Positions 12,401-22,862 are shown, numbered from the stretch's first letter. The stretch is 34,644 nt of DNA from Spirogloea muscicola (GCA_009602725.1 WELB01000034.1:71270-105913), one strand, 5' to 3'. The notes: generated from the letters alone by a model not told the origin. A program made the numbers and translations.

Positions 12401-15008
12401 ATACCTTGTCATTTGCACCAGCTTCGGCTTCCAGAGAGGGCTTTGGAGCTTTACAACATGATGAAAGCTGCCAATTTGCAGCTGTCAACATCTACGTATA
12501 ATGCTCTCTTCCAAGTCCTTGGTAAGCTTCCCTGCTTTGCTAGAGGCAGGTCAAGCCATGCAACTGGTCCTTGTGAGTTGGTGCATGTCGCATAGTTCTG
12601 TTTCAAGTCCTGCACCATTCTACCCCTTTCATTTACCAGTGAGTTGGGCACTGTGAGTTGGGCACAGGTGAAAGTGAACGCCATGGTGTGCATTTCGCCA
12701 CAGAAGTGCGGAAAGAGATGCAAGAAAGGGGCGTGAGACCCAACCACATCACGTACAGCATCCTTATTGGAGCATGCGAGAAGTATGCCTTATCAAAGCC
12801 CTCTCCTGCTAGTGAGGTCGTTGCCTTATTCATGCATCGAGAGTTGGACATGCTCTTCTGGCTGGCTTTCTGCAGGTGTTTTCACACGTGTATTTTCACA
12901 CGTGGTGGTACTTATCGTTGCTATGCACCTTGTCCCTGTTGGGGTAAGGAACTGTGCAGTGATGACTCATGTGCCAGTCAAGTCAGCCTTGGCTTATTTC
13001 ACAAGTGATGTGAGCATCACACTGTACCTGGATGTTTCAGGTGTGGGGATGTTACTCTCGCTTTCCAATTATATGCAGCTGCTCAACAGGAAGGCGTGCT
13101 ACCAAATACTTCCATGTGCGGCAGCATGATTGGTAGGTCGCACACTTACTGCTCCAACTTACCTATCCCTTATCTGAAATTTATGCTTGCAGTGGTGTGG
13201 GGCATGGCTTGCATCTTGCTTACTTCGAAGAAGGTGTAACGCTGGGGTCATATTCGTTATGCTCAGGGCTGTGCTACCAGCAGATTAAGCGTGGAAAGCC
13301 ACCTCCAACATTTGCATTTGCCCTGACCCCCTTTGCATCAGACATGAGCAAGAAGTCACCGCAACAGCAATGGTACGCACCTTCCTCGTATCTGTCGCCC
13401 ATCTATGTACATGTGTCTGGCCCTCACTGAATACTTTGTGGTCGCTTCTCTTACCTCTATCATAGTCATTGTGGACCATCTTGCTGATGCAGGCAGAGGC
13501 GCTGTGTGCTTGTGTCCTTAAGCTATCTTGCCTGTGTTATTGTCAGGGCAACTTGCGCCCTTCATGTGTACCGCCAGACTCTGGCAGGAGGTGTCACACC
13601 CACCAGCAGCCTGTTATCTAAGATTCTTGGGTGCCTGCGGGCTCCTGATGCACCTCCACCTCAGTGCTTTTTAGACGAGATTCACATGTATGGGGAGGAG
13701 GGCTTCAACTCCTCGCATGGTCAAAGCAGGAATACCATGGACGATCTCTATGATCCTGTAGCCCTTGCGCTTTACGAGGTACACTTGGTATACTTTGACC
13801 CTAAGATAACTAGGCTGGACTTGAGTCAAGTGTCCGGCTCTTTACCTGATGATTCATATAGATGGCCGAGTACAGCAAATTTGTCAAGGTGGATCTTATG
13901 GTGGAAATTATGGTCTGCCCAGCACAGCATGTTTCGTCTGTTGGCATTCACTAGCTCACAGGGTGTTGCTCGTTGTGGTGACACAGGAGGCCGTGAGATT
14001 GAAAGCTGTGCCGCACTACACATTTTCACATGGCCCTGTACAAGTAGATATGGCATCACTGCCACCTCATGCAGCAGAGGTAGGTACTTCGACCTGCTAG
14101 GACTAAGAAGTCAAGGGCTCCATCAGGCCTTGATGGTATCGCTGCACTGGTTCAGCTCTGTGCTATTGTTCTGCTGCCTACCGCATTCTTGACTGAAGGC
14201 TGTCAGGTTTGAGAAATGAAGCGCTGACAATGTGAAAGCGCAATCTTACAGTGGGGGGTCATGTTGACTTGATCAGGTGTGCATGCTTGTCTTACTAAAG
14301 GCAATGAAGTCACGACATCAGAGAGGTGAGAGCAGATGAGTATTTGTCTCACATGTGCAGGGGTTTACTGTGGGCAGGTTGCCTATTGCAGATTTCTGAA
14401 AAGTATCATACACGAGCTGTGTATGCTGTTGAGATTCGGATGATTGTGGCTGATTGGGCCTTCTTTGCGTCCTCCAGATGAAAGACTACACCCTATGACT
14501 ATCCTTCTACGGGTAGAGGAACAGGAAGTGCTCACAAAAAGTCAAGGTGGCATCAAGCATGTGAAGCTTGCCTCAAGGTGGGCAGAAATCAAGCCTTCTC
14601 TGTGATCAAATTGTTATTCATGAAGAGCCAAGTCAAGTGGCTGTTGCTTCTGTAAGCCGGAAAGGTTGTGACCTTCTGCTATGAGTCAACCTGCTAGTAG
14701 CAGCGTAGACAGACTGCTGATCATTCTGTGCTCTTACACGTGACAACAGGACTGGTCAAGCAATAGCAGCCTTGCTGCGCAGGATGGGTCTAGCTTACCA
14801 AGGATCTGAGAGCGTAGGCCGGCTGAAGCTGACTGCCAGTGCCCTCTCAAAGTGGACGAAGCTGAGCCCAGCAACTGTGAACGGGGTCCACGCCCTGTAC
14901 CCGGCGCACGCGCCTGGGCCCCCGTTTCGGCAGCTGGCCAAGGGCATCGTCCAACAGCAGCGGGCTATTCGAATGGGGCCCTCTCGACCAGCTTCACACC
15001 TGTTCTAG
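9500..15008 (+). CDS. MRL1: PPR protein MRL1, rbcL mRNA stabilisation factor
   Basis: Chloroplast pentatricopeptide-repeat protein that stabilises the rbcL transcript in algae and plants. Nineteen phase-consistent exons: 9500-9550, 9810-9958, 10102-10198, 10387-10531, 10683-10798, 11033-11161, 11297-11464, 11798-11962, 12116-12256, 12422-12521, 12668-12782, 13041-13132, 13193-13233, 13281-13372, 13547-13778, 13987-14079, 14277-14325, 14478-14577 and 14750-15008. They total 777 aa. After a short N-terminus come about ten PPR units, for example ECKRRRAVTEAFRFMELI, KPDKAVYNALITACARSGAV and VRPNHITYSILIGACEK. They lead into the MRL1-specific C-terminus: LHPMTILLRVEEQEVL, then GQAIAALLRRMGLAYQGSES and GRLKLTASALSKW. 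That C-terminus separates MRL1 from other PPR proteins. The first exon (17 codons, weak GTGGGG donor) and the small exon 13193-13233 are the least certain. A transit peptide is expected, but the N-terminus is not strikingly typical. Confidence 0.95.
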
Positions 15009-15957
15009 AGTGGCCCCATTCTTCTACACGCATAGGCTCAGAAAGACATGCCAGTCCTCTCCTAGGTGCACATTGCGCTGCTGGAGAGGGCCCTAGTCCC
15101 GTAAGGCTCTCTGCAAGTAATACTCGACTGACTGAAAACCTGCATGTTTAGCAACCTGGGCCGCACCTCATTTGTCGATCAAACTTGGGAATAGCTCCCT
15201 ATGTTCGCGATGGCAACCATTGCCTTCGTGCACCACCACATTCATAGAACCTGCGCCCCCATTCATCGCACGCCCACAGTCTATCTGCTCTTGGCCATGT
15301 TCGTCGATGGACTGCAGCGGTTGTGGCCCTGGCAGTAGCTTGCATGTGTGGATGTGCAAAATTTCTGCAATAGAACCCTCGTCCTACCCGTGTGGTCGAT
15401 TGCGCGGGCTATGCATCCTTGCAGTGAAGAAAGGCTTGGTGGCCACACTGCACCTCTTATGCATGTCTGAGGTGAAAGAGGAAATTGAGGTGTGCAGATT
15501 GATCTGCTGTCAGCGAATGGGAGCGTGGTTCTCTCTGGAAATTCCAGATCGTAGCTTATTGCTTCTATTATGGGGTGAAGGGCTCACATTGACCTGCTCC
15601 TAGCATGTATTAGTGCAAGCTCTGAATGAGCTCTGCTGACCTAGAGTACCTAGAGTGTTGTTTTGTTTGCAAGGAGACAGACAGCGGCATGCGGACTATC
15701 TGGGCATATAGACAGGGGGCCCACTACCCAGAGACTAGTGTCTCTGACCAGCGGCTGCTCAACAGGGAATATGAGCACCCAGTGGCCACTTGAGTCGCTG
15801 TGTGCTTTAGCACTTTCTTAGCCATCGCCATACTTTAGAAGACCCACTCTCTTTCTTCTTCTCATTCCTGATGTCCGGTGCTTGCGCAATGAGCACAAGT
15901 CGCTCATGCAGTCTGATGACGAGCAGAACAGTCTTCAGAAATGTGGCCTACCTTACC

Positions 15958-16040
15958 ACAAAGTGGCTCTCACAAAGGGGCAAGGGCTGTGAACAGCCAG
16001 CCCAAAAACAATCGACAAGGTCCGAAGGGGCCAAGAAGCG
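15958..16040 (-). repeat. Dispersed hairpin repeat, copy A
   Basis: Read on the minus strand this has GGCCCCTTC, then GGGCTGGCTGTTCACAGCC, then CTTGCCCC and GAGAGCCACTT. It aligns over about 75 bp with the plus-strand copy at 22788-22862, including the GGCCCCTTCG..ACCTTGTC leader. Confidence 0.75.
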
Positions 16041-16327
16041 AAGGGCTGTGGTCCTGGCTCAGGGGTGGGCCTTCGCGCAGCCACCCTGAGCGGTGCGTTC
16101 CGTTGTCGTCGCGACGGCGACGGCACCGTCCGGGCCGACTGCGCCAACCGTCCGGCGCGCCCCGACCGTTGGGCCGTTCGAAGTCGCGGCGCGGGGGGGC
16201 CGCCCCCCCCCTCTTCCCTCCTCTCTCAGGAGGACTTTCGCTGCTGGCCTCTCAAGCTGACCAGCGGCGCCGGGAGCAGGGTGCTGCCCTTCCCGGTGGC
16301 TCGGTGCCTTTGGGTCTGGTGTCCTGC

Positions 16328-16429
16328 TACCGTATGCGACTGTCTATGTCCCTGCAGCGCTCCCAAGCGCTTGCTTTGCACCGCCGCGCTGGTCGCGCCC
16401 TTGCAGCAGCCTCTGGCTTGCGCAGCGGG
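16328..16429 (+). pseudogene. 34-codon coding relic, copy 1
   Basis: Encodes YRMRLSMSLQRS followed by an Ala/Arg-rich helix (RAGRALAAASG). It matches the segment at 22561-22662 at 28 of 34 residues, while 18 codons differ only at synonymous positions. It ends just before the ambiguous base at 16436 and the TC run. Family unknown; probably a mobile-element fragment or an exon of a dispersed gene family. Confidence 0.6.
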
Positions 16430-16435
16430 GTTGCT

Positions 16436-16436
16436 N

Positions 16437-16508
<72 letters not shown>

Positions 16509-16580
16509 CTTCTCTCGCTCTCTCTCCCTCTCTCGCTCTCTCTCTCTCTCTCTGTCACTCGCTTGCTTCGCTCCTCTCTA
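16436..16580. repeat. (TC)n microsatellite with ambiguous base
   Basis: An N at 16436 is followed by about 70 bp of pure TC, then interrupted CT-rich sequence to about 16580. It lies about 90 bp upstream of the proposed start of the repeat-protein gene, within its likely promoter or 5' leader. The N marks uncertain assembly of the run, so the true length is unknown. Confidence 0.95.
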
Positions 16581-16670
16581 CTCCCGCAGCGGCCGGGTCG
16601 CTGCCGACGCCTCGCCGGCCGCTCGGCCACAGCTGGCCTCCACGGCCGCTCGCACCGGAGCCGCGGCGCC

Positions 16671-19600
16671 ATGCCTGCGCCGCACCTCGCTCCGGCCCGC
16701 GACCGCACCACCATCTGCTCCGCCACCAACAGCTTCCTGGACGCCGTTGCCGCCGCGGAGCCGATGGCCACGACAGCGTTCTCCACAGGCTGCGGCCCGC
16801 CCGACGAGAACGGCAGGTAGCAGCTTCGATGCGGCGCACCCTCGCCGTCACACCGGCGGCTCTTGGCGAAGGCGCCGCACCATCGCTCGTGCACCGCGCT
16901 GATCCTCTACGTGTTGCCACGGCTGCCAGCTCCTGCTGCAACGCCGCCGCGATGGCTGCGCTGGACCGTCAGGGCGCCGGCGGCGGCGGCCGCGCCGCGC
17001 TCGAGGACCTGGCGGCCAACCGCCTCGCCGGCGCCGTCGCCCTCCCATCGCCAAAACCACCGGCGCCGGGCCCCGCACTCCATCCGGCGGCTGCCAGGTG
17101 TGCCGACGGCCCTACTCTGCCGAGCCGTGCGCCGGCGGCTCAGGCCCCACCGTGCTCGGTGCTGACAGCTGTCCCGCCGGCACCAGGTGTCCGCCGCAGC
17201 CCGAGTGCGGCACGCCGCGGCCGGCGCGCACCGTCGCCAGCACGCTGGCACTGCAACGCCACCTGGCGTCGCCAGCTGCCGTCGACCACCTGCACAGCCT
17301 TTTCCTCAATGACGGTTCTGGTGTGGCTGCTGAGGGCCTCCGGCTAGGGCTGCGGCCAACGGCGGCGGCCAGCGCCGCAGTCGTCGACCACATGCGGGAG
17401 CTGCTGCGGGAGCCGACGATTCAGGATATTCCGGCGGCCTTTCCGGAGCCGCCGCCGCCGGCGTACCCGGGTCAGTGCGACAGCGTCCAGGCGCTCCTTG
17501 GCGGCAGGGCGGACGAAGCGGCGACGCTGCCGCCGACGCCAAGGCGGGCCAGGGCCGTGCCGTCGTCGCCCGCCGCCGTGGACCACGTGCAGCAGCTGCT
17601 GGCGGGTGGTGGAGACGATGGCGGCAAGAGCAAGGCCCGCAGGGCGAGGCCGACTGGCGAGGGTGCCAACGTGCTGGGACTCTGGCGGCTGGACCTTGGC
17701 GCCGTCGATGGCAATGGCGACGCCGGCACCGTACCCAGAGCCACTCGGCGGCCCCCAGCGGCGGCTGCAATGGACAGCCTGCACAGCATCCTTCACGGCG
17801 ACGATACCGGCGACGTGCCTTCGGCTCCGCCGCCGCCGCAGCGGACGCCGCGCCGGCCGGCGGAGTGCATGGCTGCCGTGGACCACGTCAACGCGCTCCT
17901 CCAGAGTGGCGGCTGCTGCGAGTCGGAGGGCGCCTCTCCTACGCAGCTGGCGCAGCGCCAGGGCCAGGCAGCCTGTGCCGCCACGCGCAATGCCGTGCGG
18001 GGCATCCTGAACGAGTCCTCCGCAGACCCGACGGTGCCGACGCCGAGGCATCGCGGCCACTGCCCCTCGCCGGCGGCCGTCGACCACGTGCAGAGTCTGT
18101 TTTGCAGCCATGGAGGCGATGCTGATGAGATCGGAGTAACCCAGCGGCGGCTCGATGTGGCGCGGCCAGCGGCCATGGCGTCGGTCGACCACGTCCAGGC
18201 GCTGCTGCACAGCGCTCCTCCGGCGGAAGCAGCTCAGCGGCAGGCGCCGCCGTCGTACCCGTGGGCCAAGGACCACCTGGCATCGATCCTGCACGGTGAT
18301 GATGGCGGCACGGGTGGCGGCTTCTTGCAGAGGCGGACGAGGGGTGGCCGTGCAGCTGCCGAGGAGGACAATATCCGCGCGTACTTCGTCGAACTGGCAG
18401 AGTCGGCGACGGCAGCAGCCAACGAAGAGGCTCTGAGCATGGCGGCGCCACCACCGCCGACCGACTCGTTTGATGCGAATGGAGACGGCAATGGCACGAT
18501 TGAGGCAATGAGCGAGCGACTGGGGGATGAGCCAGGCGCGGAGCTGCGGCCTCTGCCGCTGGTGTCACCGGGCCTGGCCGGCCGCGGCAGCCCACCGGCA
18601 CTCGACGACGAGTCAGCGAGCCCGCCAGGTACAGGTGACGGCTGCATGGGTGGCACAGCAGAAGCTTGCACAACGGCGGCAGCGGTGACAGTGGCGGTGG
18701 CGGGCGACGTGGCAGCGCCGCCGGTGCCGGCGGTCTTCTCACCGGTGCGCTGGTTCCCGAGGGCCAAGCGGGAGTCCTACCTCGAGCGCAAGATCCGGCT
18801 GCTGCAGGTGATTGGCTGCCAGAGTGCCTCATCTCATCTGCAATCACCACAATCGGCATAGTGCTGAGGAGACTACTCCTTGATCAAAGTGATCAGCAAT
18901 TTGACTAACCGACAACATACTTACTTCAATCTGACTTTGGCTACTGATACTTTGTACCTCTTGGACGTCTGCATTGCTTGGCTGTGCAGGAGCAAGACGC
19001 TGCGGCGGCAGGCCCGCTGGACGAGGCGCTGGAGAAGGGGCGGCGTCGCACGGGCCTGGTGGAGCGCGAGAAGATTGCGGCGGCCGAGGCAGCAGTGGCG
19101 GCCACCGCCGCCCGCCGCGCGGCGCTCATCGAGGTGGCGTGGTGCTGCATTCTCGGGGCTGCAGGGTGACTAGCTCGGTCCCTGCAGCCTCGCAAGCGCA
19201 TCTGGTGGTGACTGCCGCTTTGCTCAGCACTGGTCAAGAGGGGCGGCTGTGATAGCCAGCCGAGTGCATGCAGAGGGAATTGCCAGTGCATCTACACTCC
19301 ACGATGCCGCAGGCTGGACAAGTTGATGTTGACTGATGGTGCCTCTCTTGGCCTGTGACTGCCTACCTGTGGCTCTGCTAATGTAGTCATTATTAACCTC
19401 CAATTCTGCAGGGTCGTGCTGCCAGATGCAAAGGCGCTGGCCGACAAGCGCGAGCAGGAGGCCCTGGCTGCCACCGCGCGCGCGGAGGCTCTCGGGGTGG
19501 CGCTGCCGCTGCCGCCGCAGAAGCGGTCATCCTGCGGCTCGCTCTTGATCAACAGCAGCTCAACTTGGCTTTCACAGCTGCCGGCAGCTGCCATGAGCCG

Positions 19601-21653
19601 CAGCATGGACCTCAAGGACGCTGCCTCCTTGTCGGTGGAGACCACACATACCGTTGAGAAGGTGTGGACTATCCTGAGCACCTACACTCACTTGACTGAC
19701 GGGCAGTGTCAAGCGACAACCAGCTGATTTGTAATTAACCATTCAGCTTCACTTATCAAGTCAAAGTGTACTCTCTACAACTTAATACTCGTAACTGCCC
19801 CCGTTCCACAGGATGTGGTGATTGCCGTCCAGGCCGCGCTTCGCAAGGTCGTCGATGTTGCCGGCAAGGTGGGCTTGGCAGGGCAGGGGCCTGAGGCAAG
19901 TGTGGCAACTACGTGTGTTGCAGAGGCGCTGAGTGAAGATATGGTTAAAGAGGAGGCGACGGTGGCAGTGGCAGGTCGGCAGGCTGCGGAATCTGCAGTG
20001 GGAGCGGCTGCATTGGAGCTCAGCGACGCCTCACTTGAGCACGGCAAGCCGTCAGTGGCAGGCCAGAATGCTGCCGAGACTGAGGCGGCGGCGGCTGTGC
20101 CGGGACTCTGCAACTCCTTGCTCGACGATGAGCCGCCTGTTGCTGGTCAGGAGGCTAATGAGCTCGCGGTGGTCGGGGCCACGACGGAGCTCAACGGAAC
20201 CCCGCTTGAACAGACAGTGGCAGGCCACCAGAACACTGCCACTCTTGAAGCAGTGATGACCGCAGCAGGGCTTGACCATTTCATGCACAGTGACGAGCTG
20301 CCCGTGGCGGGCCAGGAGGACACCGACATTGCACCAGAGCTAAGTGAAGCCTCACTTATCGACAAGGCGCCGGTGGCAGGCCAGGATGAAGCCAAGTCCC
20401 CACCGGTGGCAACTGGGATGGAATCTCAGACTGGCAATGAGCAGCCAGTACCACGCAAGGAGAAGGCCGCTGCCGAGGGGGATGGAAGCACCGACACCCA
20501 CCACTGCTGCTCCGCCGATGACGCTGAGGTGACTGCAGCAGAGCCGGTGGCTGTGCTGGAAGTGGTGGACGAGGCTCATACTGTGGCAGTCGCCGAGGCT
20601 GGCAGCAAGTCCAGGAGTGAGTCCGTGGGCACACCGGAGGCTGGCATGACAGGCAGGGACTGCAAGCAAAGTACGCAGGAGATGCAGGATGTGAGCGTGC
20701 AGGTGGAGGTGAACGAGTGCAGTGAAGGAGTCGAGATCCGTGCTGAGGCAGTGGCCAGCGAGCTGCAGAGCAGCGACACTCGCAGCCCGGATGCCGCCAA
20801 CATGCTGCTGAGAGCTGCCGTCGCAGCCGTCGAGCAAGCAGAGGAGGAGGACCCGCTGGTGGTCACCATGGCAGAGAGGCTGCGAGTCCTGGAGGCAGGT
20901 CAGCTCGCGACAGTAGCGGCGGTCGTCTCGACACGGGCGGCCGTGGCGGGCCTGCTCGCTGACCTGCAGGGGAGGGCGACTGCTGCAGAAGCCCCCAAGC
21001 GCAGCGACAGCAGTGGAACTGGTGGCGACGAGCACTGCGGACTTGGTGACATCCTGGTGAAGCGCGTGTCCCGTCTGGAGGCCGAGCGCGCAGCGGCGGC
21101 GGCCGCCGAGCAGCAGTGGCTGCAGGGATCCAGGAAGGGTGCCGCTGCTTCTGGGACCAGCGGCAAAGGCCCTCCGGCGGCCGCGGGGAGTTTCGGTGAT
21201 AACCTCGTGAAGCACCGGAGCCGGCTGGAGAGGGAGGTGGCCGCCGCGCGGGCTGCGGCGGCGAGCAGCGATGCGGTCCTGCAGCAGTCCCGGCTGGGAG
21301 TGGACAAGGATGGGCTGACGAAGCAGGAGGCTGTGGGCGGTGCCGCTGTCGGTGCTGTGGTGGCTGCTTCGGCGGCCAATGGCGGTGGCAGCCTGGGCGA
21401 TGTGCTTGTGAAGCGCAAGTCGAAGCTGCAGCTGGAGGTGGAGCGGGCGAGGGCGGCGGAGCTGGTGGCGCGTGAAGCGGCTGCCGTCCTTGCAGGCGCC
21501 AATGGCTCGCCAGTGATCATGACTGAGGCTGCACAGCGGGCCAGGGCCGCAGGCGGCAGTGGCCTGGGTGATGGCGTTGTGTGGCGCAAGTCTCGCCTGG
21601 AGGCAGAAATTGAGCAGGCCAAGGCCGCCGAGGGCAGGGCTCGAGACATGTAG
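16671..21653 (+). CDS. Unrecognised 1400-aa protein built from three repeat sets
   Basis: No family recognised. Six phase-consistent exons, 16671-16816, 16930-17097, 17187-18807, 18990-19165, 19412-19661 and 19812-21653 (TAG), give 4203 nt or 1400 aa. The N-terminus begins MPAPHLAPARDR. Residues about 130-510 carry about eleven copies of a short predicted helix, AAVDHVQxLLxxG, spaced 28-39 residues apart by Pro/Ala/Gly-rich linkers. Exons 4 and 5 encode charged Ala/Glu/Lys helices. Residues about 808-980 carry VAGQ repeats of 23-29 residues. The C-terminus has four copies of GDxLVKRKSRLExE in Ala/Arg/Glu-rich likely coiled coil and ends RARDM. It reads like a largely disordered multivalent scaffold. 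Exon 4-5 boundaries are the least certain because an alternative donor exists at 19134. There is no signal peptide and no membrane segment. Confidence 0.72.
17266..18400 (+). repeat. AVDHVQxLL tandem protein repeats (about 34-aa period)
   Basis: Within exon 3 the motif recurs with its central residue near positions 137, 171, 205, 236, 300, 336, 375, 403, 438, 466 and 500 of the protein. Examples: SPAAVDHLHSLF, SAAVVDHMRELL, SPAAVDHVQQLLAGG, AAMDSLHSILHGDD, MAAVDHVNALLQSGG and ASVDHVQALLHSA. The double gap after 236 could hold one decayed unit (VLGLWRLDLGAVDG). Linkers vary freely in sequence, so selection seems to act on the helix and on spacing. Confidence 0.85.
19227..19262 (-). repeat. Dispersed hairpin repeat, copy F (intronic)
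   Basis: The minus strand reads GGCTGGCTATCACAGCC followed by GCCCC. It lies inside the fourth intron (19166-19411) of the repeat-protein gene. Confidence 0.6.
19874..20386 (+). repeat. VAGQ tandem protein repeats
   Basis: Seven copies of [VL]AG[QRH] occur at intervals of about 23-30 residues in exon 6. Several units also share ELSDASL or ELSEASL, and most end with a Pro just before the next VAG. Surrounding residues are acidic and Ala/Glu-rich. This set is distinct from both the AVDHV and LVKRKSRLE sets. Confidence 0.8.
21042..21653 (+). repeat. GDxLVKRKSRLE protein repeats at the C-terminus
   Basis: Four copies: GDILVKRVSRLEAE, GDNLVKHRSRLERE, GDVLVKRKSKLQLE and GDGVVWRKSRLEAE. Each is followed by an Ala/Arg/Glu helix such as ARAAE or AKAAE. 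Spacings are about 51, 67 and 57 residues. The basic core followed by a heptad-like helix suggests repeated binding or oligomerisation modules. Confidence 0.85.
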
Positions 21654-22046
21654 ATTGGCGCCCAGCCGTCAGACTTGGCCACAATCTTGATCGGGCTGCG
21701 CGTGATGTCTGCGTATGCCTTGCGCGTGCTTTACCGAGGTAGTAAGCGCAGTTCTCAACTGCTTGGAATATCTCAGTCTTGCCACAGATGAGCCATGCAA
21801 TCCATCCTGAGGACGCTTTTCGTGGCCGTAAATGTACACCGCAGTCGGACTTAGGACACCATGGATTAGACCTACAGCTAGATCTCCCAAGTATTTCTGA
21901 TACAAACAGCTTGCAAGAAGGCACACTACTTATTCACACGGAGACAAACTATGTACATGATTGGTGTAGGAGCTACTTACTTGCTGATGATATGCAAGCA
22001 TCGCAGCCATGCATACTTCAAGCATGCTCATCTGCTCAAAGAGTTG

Positions 22047-22434
22047 AGAGAAGAAAGGGCTCGCCCCCATTGAGGATAGGGGCTGGAAAAGCCAGCCCAG
22101 AAAGGAAGGAAGAGTGGCAGAGTGCTGATCGTTGAGACACTTGCGGTCTTGGCACAGAAGCTAAGCGCTTGAAACAAAGTGGCTCTCCCAAAGGGGGCAA
22201 GGAGGAGCCACATATCAGAAAAGAAACGAAGCAGCTACGAAGCACTCAGTAACCCCTGCTAAGCAGCCTCAGGTAGCTGCTTCGTTTCTTTGCTGTGCTT
22301 GTTGTTCTTCGTACTTCCCCTGGCCCCTTCTCGTCCTTTGTTCATTCTTTTTGGGCTGGCTTGGCCAGCCCCTCTTTTCTATGGGCGCGCTTTTCTTTTT
22401 CCAGCCCCTATCCTCAATGGGCGAGCCCTTCTCT
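22047..22434. mobile_element. Nested inverted-repeat (foldback/MITE-like) element
   Basis: Outer arms at 22047-22088 and 22399-22434 are near-perfect inverted copies centred on CATTGAGGATAGGGGCTGG. Inner arms at 22220-22238 and 22273-22291 are a perfect 19-bp inverted repeat with a 34-bp loop. Between the arms are copies of the GGGCTGGC family and, at about 22173-22202, an inverted fragment of the dispersed repeat. No transposase is visible. I infer a non-autonomous foldback element or two elements nested in each other. Confidence 0.5.
22322..22370 (+). repeat. Dispersed hairpin repeat, variant copy C
   Basis: Has the same GGCCCCTTCTCGTCCTTTG leader as copies A and D and then GGGCTGGCTTGGCCAGCCCC, a shortened palindromic version of the core. 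Confidence 0.6.
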
Positions 22435-22560
22435 CATATCAGCCGAACTGCTCGCCCTGAGAGAAGAGGAGCTGGCAAAGCCAGCCCAAAAGAAGTGGAC
22501 TTTATCCAGAGCCAAAATAAGCCGGCTGACTTCAACGCCGCTGGCTCGTGGGCTCAGGTG

Positions 22561-22662
22561 TATCGTATGCGCTTGTCCGTCTCCCTCCAGCGGTCCATGG
22601 CCCACGCCTTGCATCTGCGTGCTGGCCGTGCTCTCGCTGCGGCCTCCGGCTTTCGTCAGGGG
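22561..22662 (+). pseudogene. 34-codon coding relic, copy 2
   Basis: Encodes YRMRLSVSLQRSMAHALH and then RAGRALAAASGFR; 28 of 34 residues match 16328-16429. The frame stays open to a TAA shortly after RLLTRNY (about 22719). A GGGCTCAG just upstream could be a splice acceptor. Product family unknown. Confidence 0.6.
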
Positions 22663-22787
22663 GATAGTTTACCGGCAGCTAGTCTGTCGGATGTGAGGCT
22701 CCTCACTCGTAACTACTAAGTGGTCCATCCTCCCCCGTTCTGCCATAGCCTCTTCAGGCCCCGCAGTCGCTGCTTAGCTCGTAGTTT

Positions 22788-22862
22788 GGCCCCTTCGAAC
22801 CTTGTCAATTCTTTTCGGGCTGGCTTCTCACAGCCCTTGCCCCCATTGGGAGAGCCACTTCT
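22788..22862 (+). repeat. Dispersed hairpin repeat, copy D (fullest)
   Basis: Reads GGCCCCTTCGAACCTTGTC, then GGGCTGGCTTCTCACAGCC, then CTTGCCCCCATTGGGAGAG and CCACTT. This is the fullest copy and aligns throughout with inverted copy A. Confidence 0.75.

Larger units (their letters stand above)
15009..16670. other. Intergenic region with dispersed repeats, coding relic and microsatellite
   Basis: No gene could be supported in this stretch of about 1.66 kb between MRL1 and the repeat-protein gene. It holds the MRL1 3' UTR, a segment near 15770-15798 that resembles 30624-30650, an inverted copy of the dispersed hairpin repeat at 15958-16040, a 34-codon relic at 16328-16429, and a TC-rich microsatellite at 16436-16580. 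The long open frame that runs through it is an artefact of the GC- and TC-rich composition. Confidence 0.6.

Noticed and set aside
13200-13430. Alternative reading GVGHGLHLAYFEEG for the small MRL1 exon
   Set aside because: It requires a poor donor (GTCGCA) after 13134. The chosen exon 13193-13233 keeps the GTAGGT donor and the downstream phase.
15941-17347. 468-aa plus-strand open frame across the TC microsatellite
   Set aside because: It crosses the N, the TC run and two introns of the repeat-protein gene. Only its piece 16930-17097 is used, as exon 2; the rest is compositional.
17344-18294. Long minus-strand open frames opposite exon 3 of the repeat protein (and 20352-21215, 20900-21682)
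   Set aside because: They are antisense shadows of a GC-rich, repeat-bearing exon; the plus frame has the regular motif array and phase-matched splice sites.
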